Origin: CAVYXZ01 sp963772595
Lineage (GTDB): Bacteria > Chloroflexota > Anaerolineae > Aggregatilineales > Phototrophicaceae
Reading direction: 5' to 3'
Length of the DNA stretch: 64,000 bases
Assembly: GCA_963772595.1 (NCBI GenBank)
Contig: CAVYXZ010000008.1
Span: 1-64,000 of the forward strand
Program-made: the position numbers and the translations under genes
The notes under the pieces: model-generated
What the model saw: only the letters and a program-made list of their open reading frames with translations
Database searches by the model: none
What the model was told of the DNA's origin: nothing
In this document: piece after piece, positions 35,330-45,218 of the stretch
Layout: each line of letters begins with the position of its first letter
How positions within the stretch are numbered: the first letter of the stretch is position 1

Positions 35330-35363
35330 TCTCATAAGATGAGAATCCATTTTCATCTTGAGA
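35330..35363. promoter_or_regulatory. Candidate IclR operator
   Basis: TCTCATaagATGAGA (35330-35344) is a perfect 6-bp inverted repeat. Just beyond, CATTTTCATCTTGAGAG repeats the ATCTTGAGA half-site. The pair lies 21-54 bases before the IclR start. Site assignment is inference. Confidence 0.4.
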
Positions 35364-35485
35364 GAATTTAACTTACTTTAAGCGGGATAGCAAGTCATGG
35401 GTGCCTTTCACCATAATTTACTGCAATCGACTTGGTTAAAATGGCAAAGGTCTGCTTGACCTGCTGATAAAGCTCGCTATCCTTA

Positions 35486-36934
35486 ATGCCGATGATTCTC
35501 GACGCGATAATAGTGGTCTACCTGCTGTGTGCTCTGCTGCTGGCCCTGTATGCAGGCAGTTCGCTGCTGATGCTGTGGGTGTACTGGCGGCGCGGGCCGC
35601 TGCCGGATTCGCTGCCCCCGGTGACGCAGTGGCCCTGTGTGGCGGTCCAACTGCCGGTGTTCAACGAGCGCCACGTGGTCAGCGGGCTGCTGGAGTCTAT
35701 CGCTTGCCTGGATTACCCGCGCGATAAATTGATCGTGCAGGTATTGGACAATTCGACCGACGAGACGACCGCGCTGATCGCCCGACTGCGAGGCGAATTG
35801 CAGGCACAGGGTCTCGACATTCGCCATCTGAGGCGGACCAACCGTCAGGGCTATAAAGCCGGAGCGCTGGCCTATGGCCTGGAAATGCTGGATTGTGACT
35901 TCGTGCTGGTGCTGGATGCCGATTTCCGGCCCGCGCCGGATTTTCTGAAACGGACGCTGCCCCATCTACTGGCCGATGAGTCGCTGGGCATGGTGCAGGC
36001 GCGCTGGGGACATCTCAACACCTTCGATAATGCTCTGACGCGCGGGCAGGGGATGGCGCTGGATGCCCATTTCGTGATCGAGCAGAGCGCGCGCAACCGG
36101 GCGGGCTGGCTGATGAATTTCAGCGGGTCTGCCGGGGTCTGGCGGGTCGAATGCATTCGCAGCACCGGGGGCTGGCAGGCCGATACACTGACCGAGGACC
36201 TGGAATTGAGCTACCGGGCGCAGTTGGCCGGATGGCGCTTCCTCTACCTGCCGGATGTGGTGGTCCCGGCGGAACTGCCGCCGCAGATCGCCGCCTACAA
36301 GCAGCAGCAGGCACGCTGGGCGCAGGGCAGCACCCAGACTCTAATGCGGATGCTGGGGCCGCTGTGGCGCGCGGACCTCCGGCTGGGCCAACGGGTGATG
36401 GCGATGCTGCACCTGGGCCAGTACCTGCCGCACCCCATGATGCTGCTGCTCCTGCTGCTGACCCCGCCGCTGCTGCTGACTCACCAACTGGGTAATTTGC
36501 CGATGGGGCCGCTGGGCCTGGCCTGGCTGGGACCACCGCTGCTCTACGTGATCAGCCAGCGGGCGCTGTACCCGGACTGGCGGCGTCGGCTGTCGGCCTT
36601 CCCGGTGCTGCTGGTCCTGGGGACCGGGCTGGCCTGGAGCAACACGCTGGCGGTGACGCGCGCCCTGCTGGGCGATCAGGCGCAGTTCCGGCGCACGCCC
36701 AAATTCGCCGACAACTGGTCGGCCAGCACTTATGCGCTGCGGGTGGATCGCAGCCTGTGGGGTGAGGCGCTGCTGGCGGCCTACGCGCTGGGGAGTGCGG
36801 GGCTTGCCTGGAAATCGGCGCCCGCCGTGCTGCCTTACCTGCTGCTGTACGGGGCCGCTTTTAGCCTGATCGTCGCCTGGACACTGCTCGATGACCGGCG
36901 CATCGTTAATCATGCCGTGCATAGTGCCAGTTGA
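35486..36934 (+). CDS. Family 2 glycosyltransferase, CslA/BcsA-like
   Basis: 482 residues. Helices at residues 5-35 and five or so after residue 310 flank a cytoplasmic GT2 domain: VAVQLPVFNERHVVSGLL, VQVLDNSTDETTALI, FVLVLDADFRP (DxD), TLTEDLELSYRAQLAGW (catalytic TED) and QQQARWAQGSTQT (QxxRW). This architecture belongs to processive or glucomannan-type synthases and some glycolipid synthases. There is no BcsB or other partner nearby; the product is unknown. Start at ATG 35486 (second ATG at 35492); no clear ribosome-binding site. Confidence 0.8.
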   Translation: MPMILDAIIVVYLLCALLLALYAGSSLLMLWVYWRRGPLPDSLPPVTQWPCVAVQLPVFNERHVVSGLLESIACLDYPRDKLIVQVLDNSTDETTALIARLRGELQAQGLDIRHLRRTNRQGYKAGALAYGLEMLDCDFVLVLDADFRPAPDFLKRTLPHLLADESLGMVQARWGHLNTFDNALTRGQGMALDAHFVIEQSARNRAGWLMNFSGSAGVWRVECIRSTGGWQADTLTEDLELSYRAQLAGWRFLYLPDVVVPAELPPQIAAYKQQQARWAQGSTQTLMRMLGPLWRADLRLGQRVMAMLHLGQYLPHPMMLLLLLLTPPLLLTHQLGNLPMGPLGLAWLGPPLLYVISQRALYPDWRRRLSAFPVLLVLGTGLAWSNTLAVTRALLGDQAQFRRTPKFADNWSASTYALRVDRSLWGEALLAAYALGSAGLAWKSAPAVLPYLLLYGAAFSLIVAWTLLDDRRIVNHAVHSAS

Positions 36935-36959
36935 CGCTGTCAGGGCAAACTGCTACACT
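36931..36959 (+). promoter_or_regulatory. Promoter of the tRNA-Leu gene
   Basis: TTGACG at 36931-36936 and TACACT at 36954-36959 with a 17-base spacer, ending 30 bases before the tRNA. The -35 box overlaps the stop codon of the glycosyltransferase gene. Confidence 0.65.
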
Positions 36960-36989
36960 CCTTTCGGTGGTGAAAATCCCCTCACTCAT

Positions 36990-37072
36990 GGGGTTGTGAT
37001 GGAACGGCAGACATGGGTGACTTAAAATCTCCTGCCCTTGCGGGCGTGTGGGTTCGAATCCCACCAACCCCA
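36990..37072 (+). tRNA. tRNA-Leu (anticodon UAA)
   Basis: The sequence folds as a class II tRNA. Acceptor GGGGTTG pairs with CAACCCC (37065-37071) and the discriminator is A. The D arm is ATG...CAT. The anticodon stem GGTGA/TCTCC has one T-T mismatch and the loop CTTAAAA has anticodon TAA at 37023-37025. The long variable arm has stem GCCC/GGGC, and the T arm is GTGGG-TTCGAAT-CCCAC. No CCA is encoded after the discriminator, so it must be added. Confidence 0.92.
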
Positions 37073-37075
37073 TCG

Positions 37076-37098
37076 ACGCGCTTCCCCGGCGCGTTCTT
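37076..37098 (+). terminator. Possible terminator after tRNA-Leu
   Basis: ACGCGC ttccccg GCGCGT followed by TCTT: a six-base GC stem directly after the tRNA. The T tract is short. Confidence 0.45.
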
Positions 37099-37113
37099 AT
37101 GAAGATCGAAAAA

Positions 37114-38283
37114 TGCATACCAAAGCTGAAGCACTTGGTATTTCTGAGCGTGTCTTCACGATTGACTTGTATCTGGAAAAGGTAGTCGCCGAAAATCCTG
37201 ATCTGGTTGACTATAAGATTTTGTCTGTCAAACAGGAGCATTTCGGGAATATTGATATTGGCGATCCGTTTTTTTGACTCCTTCAAAGAGGACTATGTCG
37301 GATTTGAAAAATGGTTCGCTCGAAAATCAGATGAAATTGCTTACATATGTACAGCTGAAACAAACGATGTTCTAGCGTTCCTTTACGTCAAGTCAGAGGA
37401 TCCAGATGAGGACTATTCGGATATTGAACCGAAATTCGCACCGAAAAAGCGGTTAAAGATCGGAACCTTCAAGGTTATCGTGAATGGATTTAAGCTGGGT
37501 GAGCGTTTTCTAAAGATAGTCTTTGATAATGCGCTACGGTTCAGCGTAGAAGAGATTTACGTCACGATATTTGATAAAACGGAAGATCAGCAACGTCTTA
37601 TCAAGCTGCTTCAAGATTGGGGATTTCATTATCATGGAAACAAAGTCACCGGTTCAGGTGAAGAAAAGGTTTATGTGCGTAATTTCGAGCCGATAGCAGA
37701 AGTTGACGAACCAATGCTCACATATCCCTACTTATCAGGTCATACACGAAAATTCATAGTTCCCATTTATCCTAGATACCACACGGAACTATTCCCAGAT
37801 TCTATCCTTAATACAGAATCACGAATGGATTTTGTCGAAAATCGGCCTAATCGCAACGCCATACGTAAAGTTTATATCTCACGTTCATATGAACGCGATT
37901 TGGTGACAGGAGATGTGATTGTATTCTATCGGACAAAGGATCAGGGTCCTGCGCATTATACATCCGTTGCTACTACAATTGGTGTAGTACAAAGAGTTGT
38001 AAAACATATCTCCAGCTTGGATCAGTTCATCGCATTGTGCAGAAAACGTAGTGTATTTACTGACACAGAATTGGCAGAACATTGGAACTACAATCGACGA
38101 AATCGGCCATTTATTGTCGAATTTCTGTACGCACATTCACTTCCCCATAGGCCAAACTTGAAGGAATTGAAGGAATCAGACATAATTACTGATGCTCCGC
38201 GTGGATTTGAACCAATGAGCGACCAAGCATTTCGGACACTGATGGAGATTTCCAATGCCGACCAGCGTCTTGTTATCGATTAA
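37114..38283 (+). pseudogene. GNAT-like acetyltransferase fused to a PUA/EVE-like domain, one frameshift in T7
   Basis: ATG 37114 (MHTKAEALGISERVFTIDLY) runs to DIGDPFF, where a run of seven T at about 37270 breaks the frame; the other frame continues FDSFKEDYVGFEKWF to the stop at 38283. Residues up to about 190 look like a GNAT fold (LKIGTFKVIVNGFKLGERFL, EEIYVTIFDK, LLQDWGFHYHG). The last 130 residues (IRKVYISRSYERDLVTGDVI, FYRTKDQG, TTIGVVQRV) resemble a PUA-superfamily EVE/ASCH-type domain that reads modified bases. It overlaps the ASCH gene by 29 bases. Base composition is clearly AT-richer than the neighbours, so recent transfer is likely. A homopolymer read error could make the gene whole. 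Confidence 0.6.
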
Positions 38284-38641
38284 ACCACAGTTTGCAGAAC
38301 AAATTTTCGACGGCTCAAAGCGTTACGAATTTCGCCGGAAGGTTTTTAGAAGTCCGAGTGTAAAGAAGATAGTTGTCTACGTTACTGCACCTGTCAGTAG
38401 CGTAGTTGGCGAGTTTGAGATAGAAGAAGTAATCGAGTTAGATTTGGAGGAGTTGTGGAATCATACCAAAAAGTATTCGGGCATCCCTAAGTACTATTTT
38501 GACACTTATTTTGATGGATTGGATACTGGATATGCCATCAAAATTGGTAAAACACAAAAGTACGATATTCCTCTGGCTCTTGAGTTGAATTTCAATGTGA
38601 AACGTGCTCCACAGTCATTTGTTTATCTAGACACTGAATGA
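38255..38641 (+). CDS. ASCH-domain protein
   Basis: 128 residues. VLLSIKPQFAEQIFDGSKRY followed by EFRRKVF is the ASCH signature, a PUA-like fold expected to bind RNA or modified nucleic acid. VVYVTAPVSSVVGEFEIEEV and YFDGLDTGYAIKIGKT follow the same family through to RAPQSFVYLDTE. ASCH proteins have been proposed as RNA-binding coactivators, and some are RNases. It is coupled to the GNAT/PUA-like gene by overlap and shares its AT-rich composition, so the two likely act together. Confidence 0.75.
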   Translation: MPTSVLLSIKPQFAEQIFDGSKRYEFRRKVFRSPSVKKIVVYVTAPVSSVVGEFEIEEVIELDLEELWNHTKKYSGIPKYYFDTYFDGLDTGYAIKIGKTQKYDIPLALELNFNVKRAPQSFVYLDTE

Positions 38642-38974
38642 GTAGAGTATCTCTCCCCCGCACATTAAGTAACCTATGCTCCACTTGAGTGGTAGGTGAT
38701 CCTCACGATTTTTACGAAATATAAAATGTAAAGAAGCCCTGACAATTGAGGCGGCGCAAGTCTGCTGCCATGATAGGTCAATGTAAACTTAAATAGTTAC
38801 TCTGGTTCTAAAGTCGAAACGAGTGAGATATTTGGCATCTTTTAGGGGCACCGGGAGTACACGGCCCGAAATTATCGACCCCCTTCATTCCCTCGAAGCA
38901 GCTCGTAAATTATGCCGGATCCCAGCCCTATACCCCTAAGAGATTTCTCACTTGTTGGAGAAGAGGATTGATCC
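38642..38974. other. AT-rich intergenic region before the giant secreted protein
   Basis: No gene is supported. The left part keeps the low-GC character of the ASCH cassette up to about 38830; composition then returns to the local norm. GGAGAAGAGGA just before 38975 is the ribosome-binding site of the next gene. No copy of the tRNA-Leu 3' end, which would mark an integration site, is found here. Confidence 0.5.
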
Positions 38975-41900
38975 GTGTCCAGGACAGAGAAATTGCTCGT
39001 ATTCGGTGGCCTGCTGCTGGTCAGCATGGTCTGGATCGCGGTTTTACTCGTCAGCGGCAGCACCAGCAGTGTTTCCAGCGCTGGTTTGCCTACGGCGGCG
39101 ATGCTGCCGACGGACGTGCCCCAGGTGGCTGCCGTGCCCACATCCGGCGCGGCGAATCCATCGCCGGTGATCCAACCGGTTCAACACGTGCCGGTATCAC
39201 AGTCTCGCCCGGTGCGGCACCTTCCCGATTTCGTGCCCGCCCTGCCGACGCAGACGGTGCAGATGGGGACGGATACCTCAGTTGAGGTACCCAGCGAGAG
39301 TTTGCCTGAACCGATTCCGAATCAGATTGTCCTGCGCTTCGATCCTTCAAGCAGCCTGGCAGAACGCCAGGCCTATGTGCGTTCATTAGGCGGTACCATC
39401 ACCCAGCAAATCGACGCGCTGGATACCGTCGTGGTCACAGTGCCGACTAGCAGTGCGGCCCAGAGCCTGCCCACCTCACCGGTGCTGGCGGGCAGCGAGC
39501 CGGATTACCTGGTTCATGCCTTGATCGACGTGCCGACCAGCGACCCGCACTACAGCGAGCAGTGGGGCCTGCCGGTGGTGGGCGCGCCGGATGCCTGGCT
39601 GAGCCTGCCTGCCGATGCGCCGACGGTCACGGTCGCCGTCATCGACAGCGGTGTCTGCGCGGCCCACCCGGACCTGGCGGGACGGCTGCTGCCGGGTCAT
39701 GATTACGTGGAGAACGACGACACGCCGCAGGACAGCTACGGGCATGGCTGCGCGGTGACCGGTGTGATCGCAGCCAACGATGACAACGGCATTGGCATCG
39801 CCGGGGTCGCGCCGAACGCGATGATCCTGCCGCTGCGCGTGCTGGATGGTCAGGGGCTGGGCAGCTACTCGAACGTGGCGGCGGCCATTGTGGCGGCGAC
39901 GGACGCCGGCGCGCAGATCATCAACCTGAGCCTGGGCGGCAGCGCGCCGTCGAGCGTGCTGGAAAGCGCGGTGAATTACGCGGACGCGCATGGTGTGACG
40001 ATTGTGGCGGCGGCAGGGAACACGGGCGGCGATTTGCTGTACCCGGCGGCCTATGCCCCGGTGGTGGCGGTCGGCTCGGTGGATCAAGACCTGAGCCTGA
40101 GCAGCTTCAGCAGCCGGGGACCGGGCCTGGACCTGCTGGCTCCTGGACGCGACATTCTCTCTACCAGCGTCGATGATGGCTACACCACGCTCAGCGGGAC
40201 CTCTTTTGCGGCTCCCTACGTCAGCGGTGTGGCTGCGCTGGAGACTGCCCTGGGCGGTTCGCTGGTCCTCGATGGCAATATCGTCTCGGTGGCTGGCAAC
40301 CAGGCGCAGGTCCCGGAAGCCCCGGCCAGCAGCACTGAAAGCAGCAGCCCGCAGGATATTCCACTGCGCGTCATGGTGCCGCATCCAGATCTGGCCCGGC
40401 AGATGGATTCTTCAGGCCAGAGCATTACCCAGATCTTCCCGCAGATGGACCCCGTGCGTGCGTTTTCGCCCGGCCCCAAGATGGATGTCGCCCTGGGGCA
40501 GGCCGCGAGTTTCAAAACGCTGGCAATCCTGGTTCAGTTTACGGATCAACCGTCCCAGGTGGGCGCAACGTCCTTCGACAGCCTCCTCTTTAGCACCACG
40601 GGCAGCACGGTCAACACCTATTATGACGAGGTGTCCTACGGCCAGTTGGACATCGTGACGGTCAATTTGCCCAGCAGTATCGGCTGGCAAACCGCGCCGC
40701 ATCCTTACAGTTACTACGTCAACGGCGCATACTGCACCGATCCCGATACCTATCCCAACAACTGCCAGGGTCTGACGGAAGACCTGGTCACGATGGTGAA
40801 TACGAATTATCCTGCCGTCGATTTTTCCCAGTACGACAATAATGGCGATGGCTGGGTCGATACCGTCTTTATCATCCATTCCGGGACCGGAGCCGAATTA
40901 ACGGGCAGTGTGGATGACATCTGGTCGCACTCCTGGACAACCTACAACCCGCCGCTGGTCGATGGCGTCTACGTCGGTTCCTACACGGTCGAGCCGGAAT
41001 ACTGGTATACACCGGGCGACATGACCATAGGCGTTTATGCTCACGAACTCGGCCACGCGCTTGGCCTGCCTGATCTCTATGATATTGACGTTCGCTATGG
41101 TGGCGTGGGTCAATGGAGCCTGATGGCCGATGGTGTCTGGAACGGGGCTTACCTGGGCGATTCTCCGGCGCAGCTTGATGCCTGGTCACGCCTCTACCTG
41201 GGCTATACCAGCGCTACGGATGCGACGGCTTATAACCAGACCGTCAGCCTGCCCAATGTGGAAAACAACAGCAGCGGGGCGATTTATCGAATCAACTCCG
41301 GCGTCTTCAACAACGATTACTTCCTGTTAGAGAACCGGCAGCAGACCGGCAACGATTCCTACCTGCCGGGGAACGGCTTGCTCATCTGGCATGTTGACGA
41401 CAACCTGGCAGGCAGCAACCAGTACGAGTGTTTATCGCAGGACAGTTGGGAGTGTGCCGCGCATTTCCGGGTCGCGCTGAAACAGGCAGATGGCCTGCTG
41501 CAACTCGAAAACTTCACGAGTTCGGGCAACGCGGGCGATCCCTTCCCTGGTTCGACCGTCAATACGAGCTTCAATTTCTCGACGGTCCCGAATAACAGTT
41601 CCTACTATACCGATGCCGACCCCTGCTTTGGCGTCAGCAGCATCAGCGCTTCCAGCAGCACCATGAGCGCTTTCGTCGGGCCGACCTGTACCTATAGTCC
41701 TGACCCACCGGCTAACGATCTGATTGAAAATGCGGAAGTCATCTCAGCGCTGCCCTTCAGCCTCGCCAGAGATGTCGAATATGCGACCACCAGCGTCGAT
41801 GATCCGCCGACCTGTGTGACGGATGTGACCAATACGGTCTGGTTCGACTACACCACGACAGCCCGCCAATCGGTCTACCTGCACACCTATCCGAGCGATT

Positions 41901-42406
41901 TCGATACGGTGATGGCCGTCTACGACGACAACCTGACTATGCTCGATTGTGTGGACGATACGGCAGGGCTGGGGACGGCTTCCTACACGGAGTTGGATCT
42001 CCAGGAGAACACAACCTACCACATTATGGTGGCGAACAAGGGAAGCACACCGCTGAGTGGCCCCAGTTCGCTGCGGCTCTCCATGGACGCGCTGACGCCT
42101 TCAGCGGGCGAAATTCAGGCGCTTGAAGACTTCTATAACAGCACCGGCGGTTCGGGCTGGATTAACAGCGCGGGCTGGTTGACCGGCGACGATCCCTGTT
42201 CCTGGTACGGTGTGTACTGCACCTACGGCCAGGTGACGAATATCGAGTTGGAAAGTAACAATCTGGTCGGCACCCTGCCATCTACGATTGCGAATTTGCC
42301 GTACCTGTACGTCCTGGATGTCCTGGACAACAGTTTGTCCGGCACAATCCCGGCTGAACTGAACTCGCTGCCGAACCTGGAATGGCTGGATCCTGGGGCA
42401 GAATAG
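38975..42406 (+). CDS. Giant secreted protein, part 1: subtilisin S8 plus M6 metalloprotease plus first LRRs
   Basis: GTG at 38975 follows GGAGAAGAGGA. Residues 6-27 are a signal anchor. A subtilisin domain has its triad at Asp224 (VAVIDSGV), His257 (DSYGHGC) and Ser410 (SGTSFAAPYVSG). Soon after, from about 460, an M6 (immune-inhibitor-A-like) metalloprotease follows with YDNNGDGWVDTVFIIHSGTG and the zinc motif AHELGHALGLPDLYD (690-694). Then comes a pre-peptidase-like beta domain and, from about 1048, a plant-type LRR cap (GWLTGDDPCSWYGVYC) with repeats. The frame ends at 42406 in EWLDPGAE because of a base change in length near 42395; homologous LRRs continue in the next frame. Two proteases in one chain is unusual. 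Extracellular protein degradation or defence is likely. Confidence 0.8.
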   Translation: MSRTEKLLVFGGLLLVSMVWIAVLLVSGSTSSVSSAGLPTAAMLPTDVPQVAAVPTSGAANPSPVIQPVQHVPVSQSRPVRHLPDFVPALPTQTVQMGTDTSVEVPSESLPEPIPNQIVLRFDPSSSLAERQAYVRSLGGTITQQIDALDTVVVTVPTSSAAQSLPTSPVLAGSEPDYLVHALIDVPTSDPHYSEQWGLPVVGAPDAWLSLPADAPTVTVAVIDSGVCAAHPDLAGRLLPGHDYVENDDTPQDSYGHGCAVTGVIAANDDNGIGIAGVAPNAMILPLRVLDGQGLGSYSNVAAAIVAATDAGAQIINLSLGGSAPSSVLESAVNYADAHGVTIVAAAGNTGGDLLYPAAYAPVVAVGSVDQDLSLSSFSSRGPGLDLLAPGRDILSTSVDDGYTTLSGTSFAAPYVSGVAALETALGGSLVLDGNIVSVAGNQAQVPEAPASSTESSSPQDIPLRVMVPHPDLARQMDSSGQSITQIFPQMDPVRAFSPGPKMDVALGQAASFKTLAILVQFTDQPSQVGATSFDSLLFSTTGSTVNTYYDEVSYGQLDIVTVNLPSSIGWQTAPHPYSYYVNGAYCTDPDTYPNNCQGLTEDLVTMVNTNYPAVDFSQYDNNGDGWVDTVFIIHSGTGAELTGSVDDIWSHSWTTYNPPLVDGVYVGSYTVEPEYWYTPGDMTIGVYAHELGHALGLPDLYDIDVRYGGVGQWSLMADGVWNGAYLGDSPAQLDAWSRLYLGYTSATDATAYNQTVSLPNVENNSSGAIYRINSGVFNNDYFLLENRQQTGNDSYLPGNGLLIWHVDDNLAGSNQYECLSQDSWECAAHFRVALKQADGLLQLENFTSSGNAGDPFPGSTVNTSFNFSTVPNNSSYYTDADPCFGVSSISASSSTMSAFVGPTCTYSPDPPANDLIENAEVISALPFSLARDVEYATTSVDDPPTCVTDVTNTVWFDYTTTARQSVYLHTYPSDFDTVMAVYDDNLTMLDCVDDTAGLGTASYTELDLQENTTYHIMVANKGSTPLSGPSSLRLSMDALTPSAGEIQALEDFYNSTGGSGWINSAGWLTGDDPCSWYGVYCTYGQVTNIELESNNLVGTLPSTIANLPYLYVLDVLDNSLSGTIPAELNSLPNLEWLDPGAE

Positions 42407-44636
42407 TTTTCAAGGCAGCATCCCGGATCTGACCAGCCTGTCGAATCTCTACTATCTCCGGGTCTGGACCAATAACCTGAGTGGACCGCTGCCGTCCTGG
42501 CTGGGTAGTATGCCTGCCCTGGAACTGCTGGATGTCGGCGGCAACCAGTTCAACGGGACCGTGCCGAGCGAATTGAGCAACCTCAGTACGCTGATCGCCC
42601 TCTACCTGGACGACAACGCCTTCACGGGCACGCCGCCGGATGTGAGCGCTTCCACCGGTATGGTTCTTCTGGACCTGTCGCACAACAGCTATGACGGCTC
42701 ACTGCCGTCCTGGCTGACCAGCATGACCCAGTTGGTGACGATTGACCTGAGTTTCAACGACTTCACCGGTCCTGTTCCCGCAGCTCTGGGCGACCTGAAT
42801 ATGCTTCAATGGCTCGACCTGACCGGCAATCACTTCGACGGCAGCATTCCTGCCGAACTGGGTGGCCTGGGGGCCGCTGGCCTGCAAGCGGCCAGTGCGC
42901 CGTCCTCATCACATCTACGATTTGACCAGATCGCGCGCACGGGTGGCGAGTCGATGCTCAATGCCCTGGCGCTGACCGACCTGACGACACTGAACCTCGG
43001 CAGCAATATGTTCAGCGGCGAGATTCCCAATACCCTGATGGACCTGACCGGCCTGACGGATCTGGATCTCAGCTATAACATGCTGGAGACATCGGACCCG
43101 GATCTCAACACTTTCCTGGTCGGTCTCAGCCCGGATTGGGCCGATACGCAGACGATCTCACCCAGCAATGTGCAGGTGGAGAACGTTGCTTCCGACAGTG
43201 TCACGCTGTCGTGGACGCCGATCAGCTACGTGGGTGACGGCGGTTACTATCAGGTGATGTACGGCACGACCGACGGCGGCCCTTACGATCAGTCTGGCTG
43301 CCAGACGACGGATAAGACCGAAACGGGTTGTACGGTGAGTGGTTTGGACACTGCCGGGACGACCTACTACTTCGTGGTGCAGACTTTCACCCCTGCGCAC
43401 GGCGATCAGTCCAACGACCTGACCAGTGCGTCGAGTTCACAGCGCAGCAACGCTTTTCTAGGCTGCACCAGCCCGGGTAATATGGCCCAAAGCGAATGTG
43501 AGGCCCTGGTCGCCCTCTATAACAGTGCAAATGGCGCTAGCTGGATTGATAACAGCGGCTGGATGACGACGACCCCCTGTACCTGGTACGGTGTCACCTG
43601 CGGCGGTTCGGTGACGACGCTCAATCTCAGTTCCAACAACCTGAACGGGACGATCCCGACCGAGATCGGCAACCTGACGTCGCTGGTCACGTTGGATCTG
43701 CGCAGTAACAGCCTGAGCGGCGGTATCCCGACCGAGATCGGCAGTCTGTCGCTGCTGCAAAAGCTCGATCTGCGCAACAACAGTCTGAGCGGCAGTATCC
43801 CGACCAGTATCGACGGGATGTCCTCGCTCAGAAGTCTCTACCTGGTGGGCAACAATCTGGATGGGAATATCCCGACCCAGTTGGGCGGCCTGAGCAACCT
43901 GAGAACCCTGAGTTTGCGCCGAAACCGTCTGGTGGGCAGTATCCCCAGCGAGATCGGCAGTCTGTTAAACCTGAAGTCCCTGGAGTTGGATGCCAACGCG
44001 CTGGCGGGCGAGATCCCGACGACGATTACCAACCTGACCGGTTTGACCAGCATGAATCTGAGCTATAACATGCTGGAATCCTCCGATGCGAATGTACTCA
44101 GTTACCTGAGCACCTTTGACCCGGATTGGGCGGATACTCAAAACGTCGCACCGACCAACCTTCAGGTGGACAGCACCGGCAGCGACAGTGTTGATCTGAG
44201 TTGGACGCCGATTATCTACACGGGCGACGGCGGTTACTATGAGGTCATGTACGGTACAAGCTCCGGTGGCCCTTACGATCAATCCGGCTGCCAGACGGCG
44301 GACAAGACGGCGACTGGCTGCACGGTCAACAGCCTGGGCGGTGCGACCTACTACTTTGTGGTGCGCACGATCACGCCCGCGCATGGTGCACAGATGAATG
44401 ACCTGACCAGCGGCGGCAGCACAGAAGTTTCGGCGGCGATCTCTGGTGCGTTCAGTACCTGCGCGGCGGTGTCGTCGATCACGGAAACGGAATGTGATGG
44501 GCTGGTAGCGCTCTACAACAGCACCGGCGGCGCAAGCTGGACGGATAACACGGGCTGGCTGAGCGACCCGGATCCCTGCACCTGGTTCGGCGTGACCTGC
44601 ACTGGCGGGCACGTGACGAGCCAGAGCTTGACCTGA
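42395..44636 (+). CDS. Giant secreted protein, part 2: LRR and fibronectin III modules
   Basis: In frame 3 the LRRs go on directly from part 1: GQNSFQGSIPDLTSLSNLYY, NNLSGPLPSWLGSMPALELL, each about 24 residues with the plant-like LxGxIP pattern. A fibronectin III domain follows (about 43150-43440, VTLSWTPISYVGDGGYYQVM). A second cap (GWMTTTPCTWYGVTC) and seven LRRs come next, then a second FnIII (44150-44440, VDLSWTPIIYTGDGGYYEVM) and a third cap (GWLSDPDPCTWFGVTC), where the frame stops. The first start inside is ATG 42510, but this is surely a continuation of the upstream protein, not a separate gene. Confidence 0.75.
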
Positions 44637-45212
44637 GCACGAATGCGCCGAATGGATGGCCCGATCCCGTGACGGTTGCAACTGTCGCTAAATCTGGGAA
44701 CACTGGTTGCAAATCACTGCCACACTGCAAGAGTTGATCCGAACAATCTGACCAGTGGTTCGATCCCGTCACAGCTGGGCAGTATCGCCAGTTTGCAGAA
44801 CTTCTGCTTCAGGGCAACGCCCTGACCGGGCGATTCCGATCTGCAATCGGCAGCCGTGGTAACAATCTCGACGGGTCTGGTGACCGAATGGCAACCAGTT
44901 AAAACGCACTGTATCCCCTACAAGCCTGGGCGGCATGGGGTCCCTGGTCGGCGCTGGCACCTCAACGTTCGAATAAATTCAGCGGCGCGATCCCAGTGCA
45001 GAACTCGGGCACATCTCGACGTTGCAGGGCAATGCTGTAGCTGTACGAAAACAACTTGAGCGGGGATATTCCCTCTTCAATCACCAGTCTGACGGTCTGG
45101 CCGGATTGAACATCGACTTCAACACGCTGGTCACGACAGACGGCAGTGTATCAACTTTCTGGCAAGCCATGAGCCGAATTGGGCGGACACGCAGACGGTT
45201 CCGCCGACGAAT
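44637..45212 (+). pseudogene. Third LRR module, heavily frameshifted
   Basis: Fragments of LRRs appear in all three frames: NNLTSGSIPSQLGSIASLQN, NKFSGAIPVQNSG, ENNLSGDIPSSITSL. The last piece before the next FnIII reads AELGGHADGSADE out of frame where WADTQTVPPTNVQ is expected. Roughly ten indels in under 600 bases are needed, far denser than anywhere else. Repeated sequence collapsed or miscalled during assembly is the simplest explanation; local decay is the other. Confidence 0.6.
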
Positions 45213-45218
45213 GTTCAG

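Noticed and set aside
36990..38974. Integrative element with att duplication at tRNA-Leu
   Set aside because: No integrase and no repeat of the tRNA 3' end was found downstream; only AT-rich composition supports transfer.
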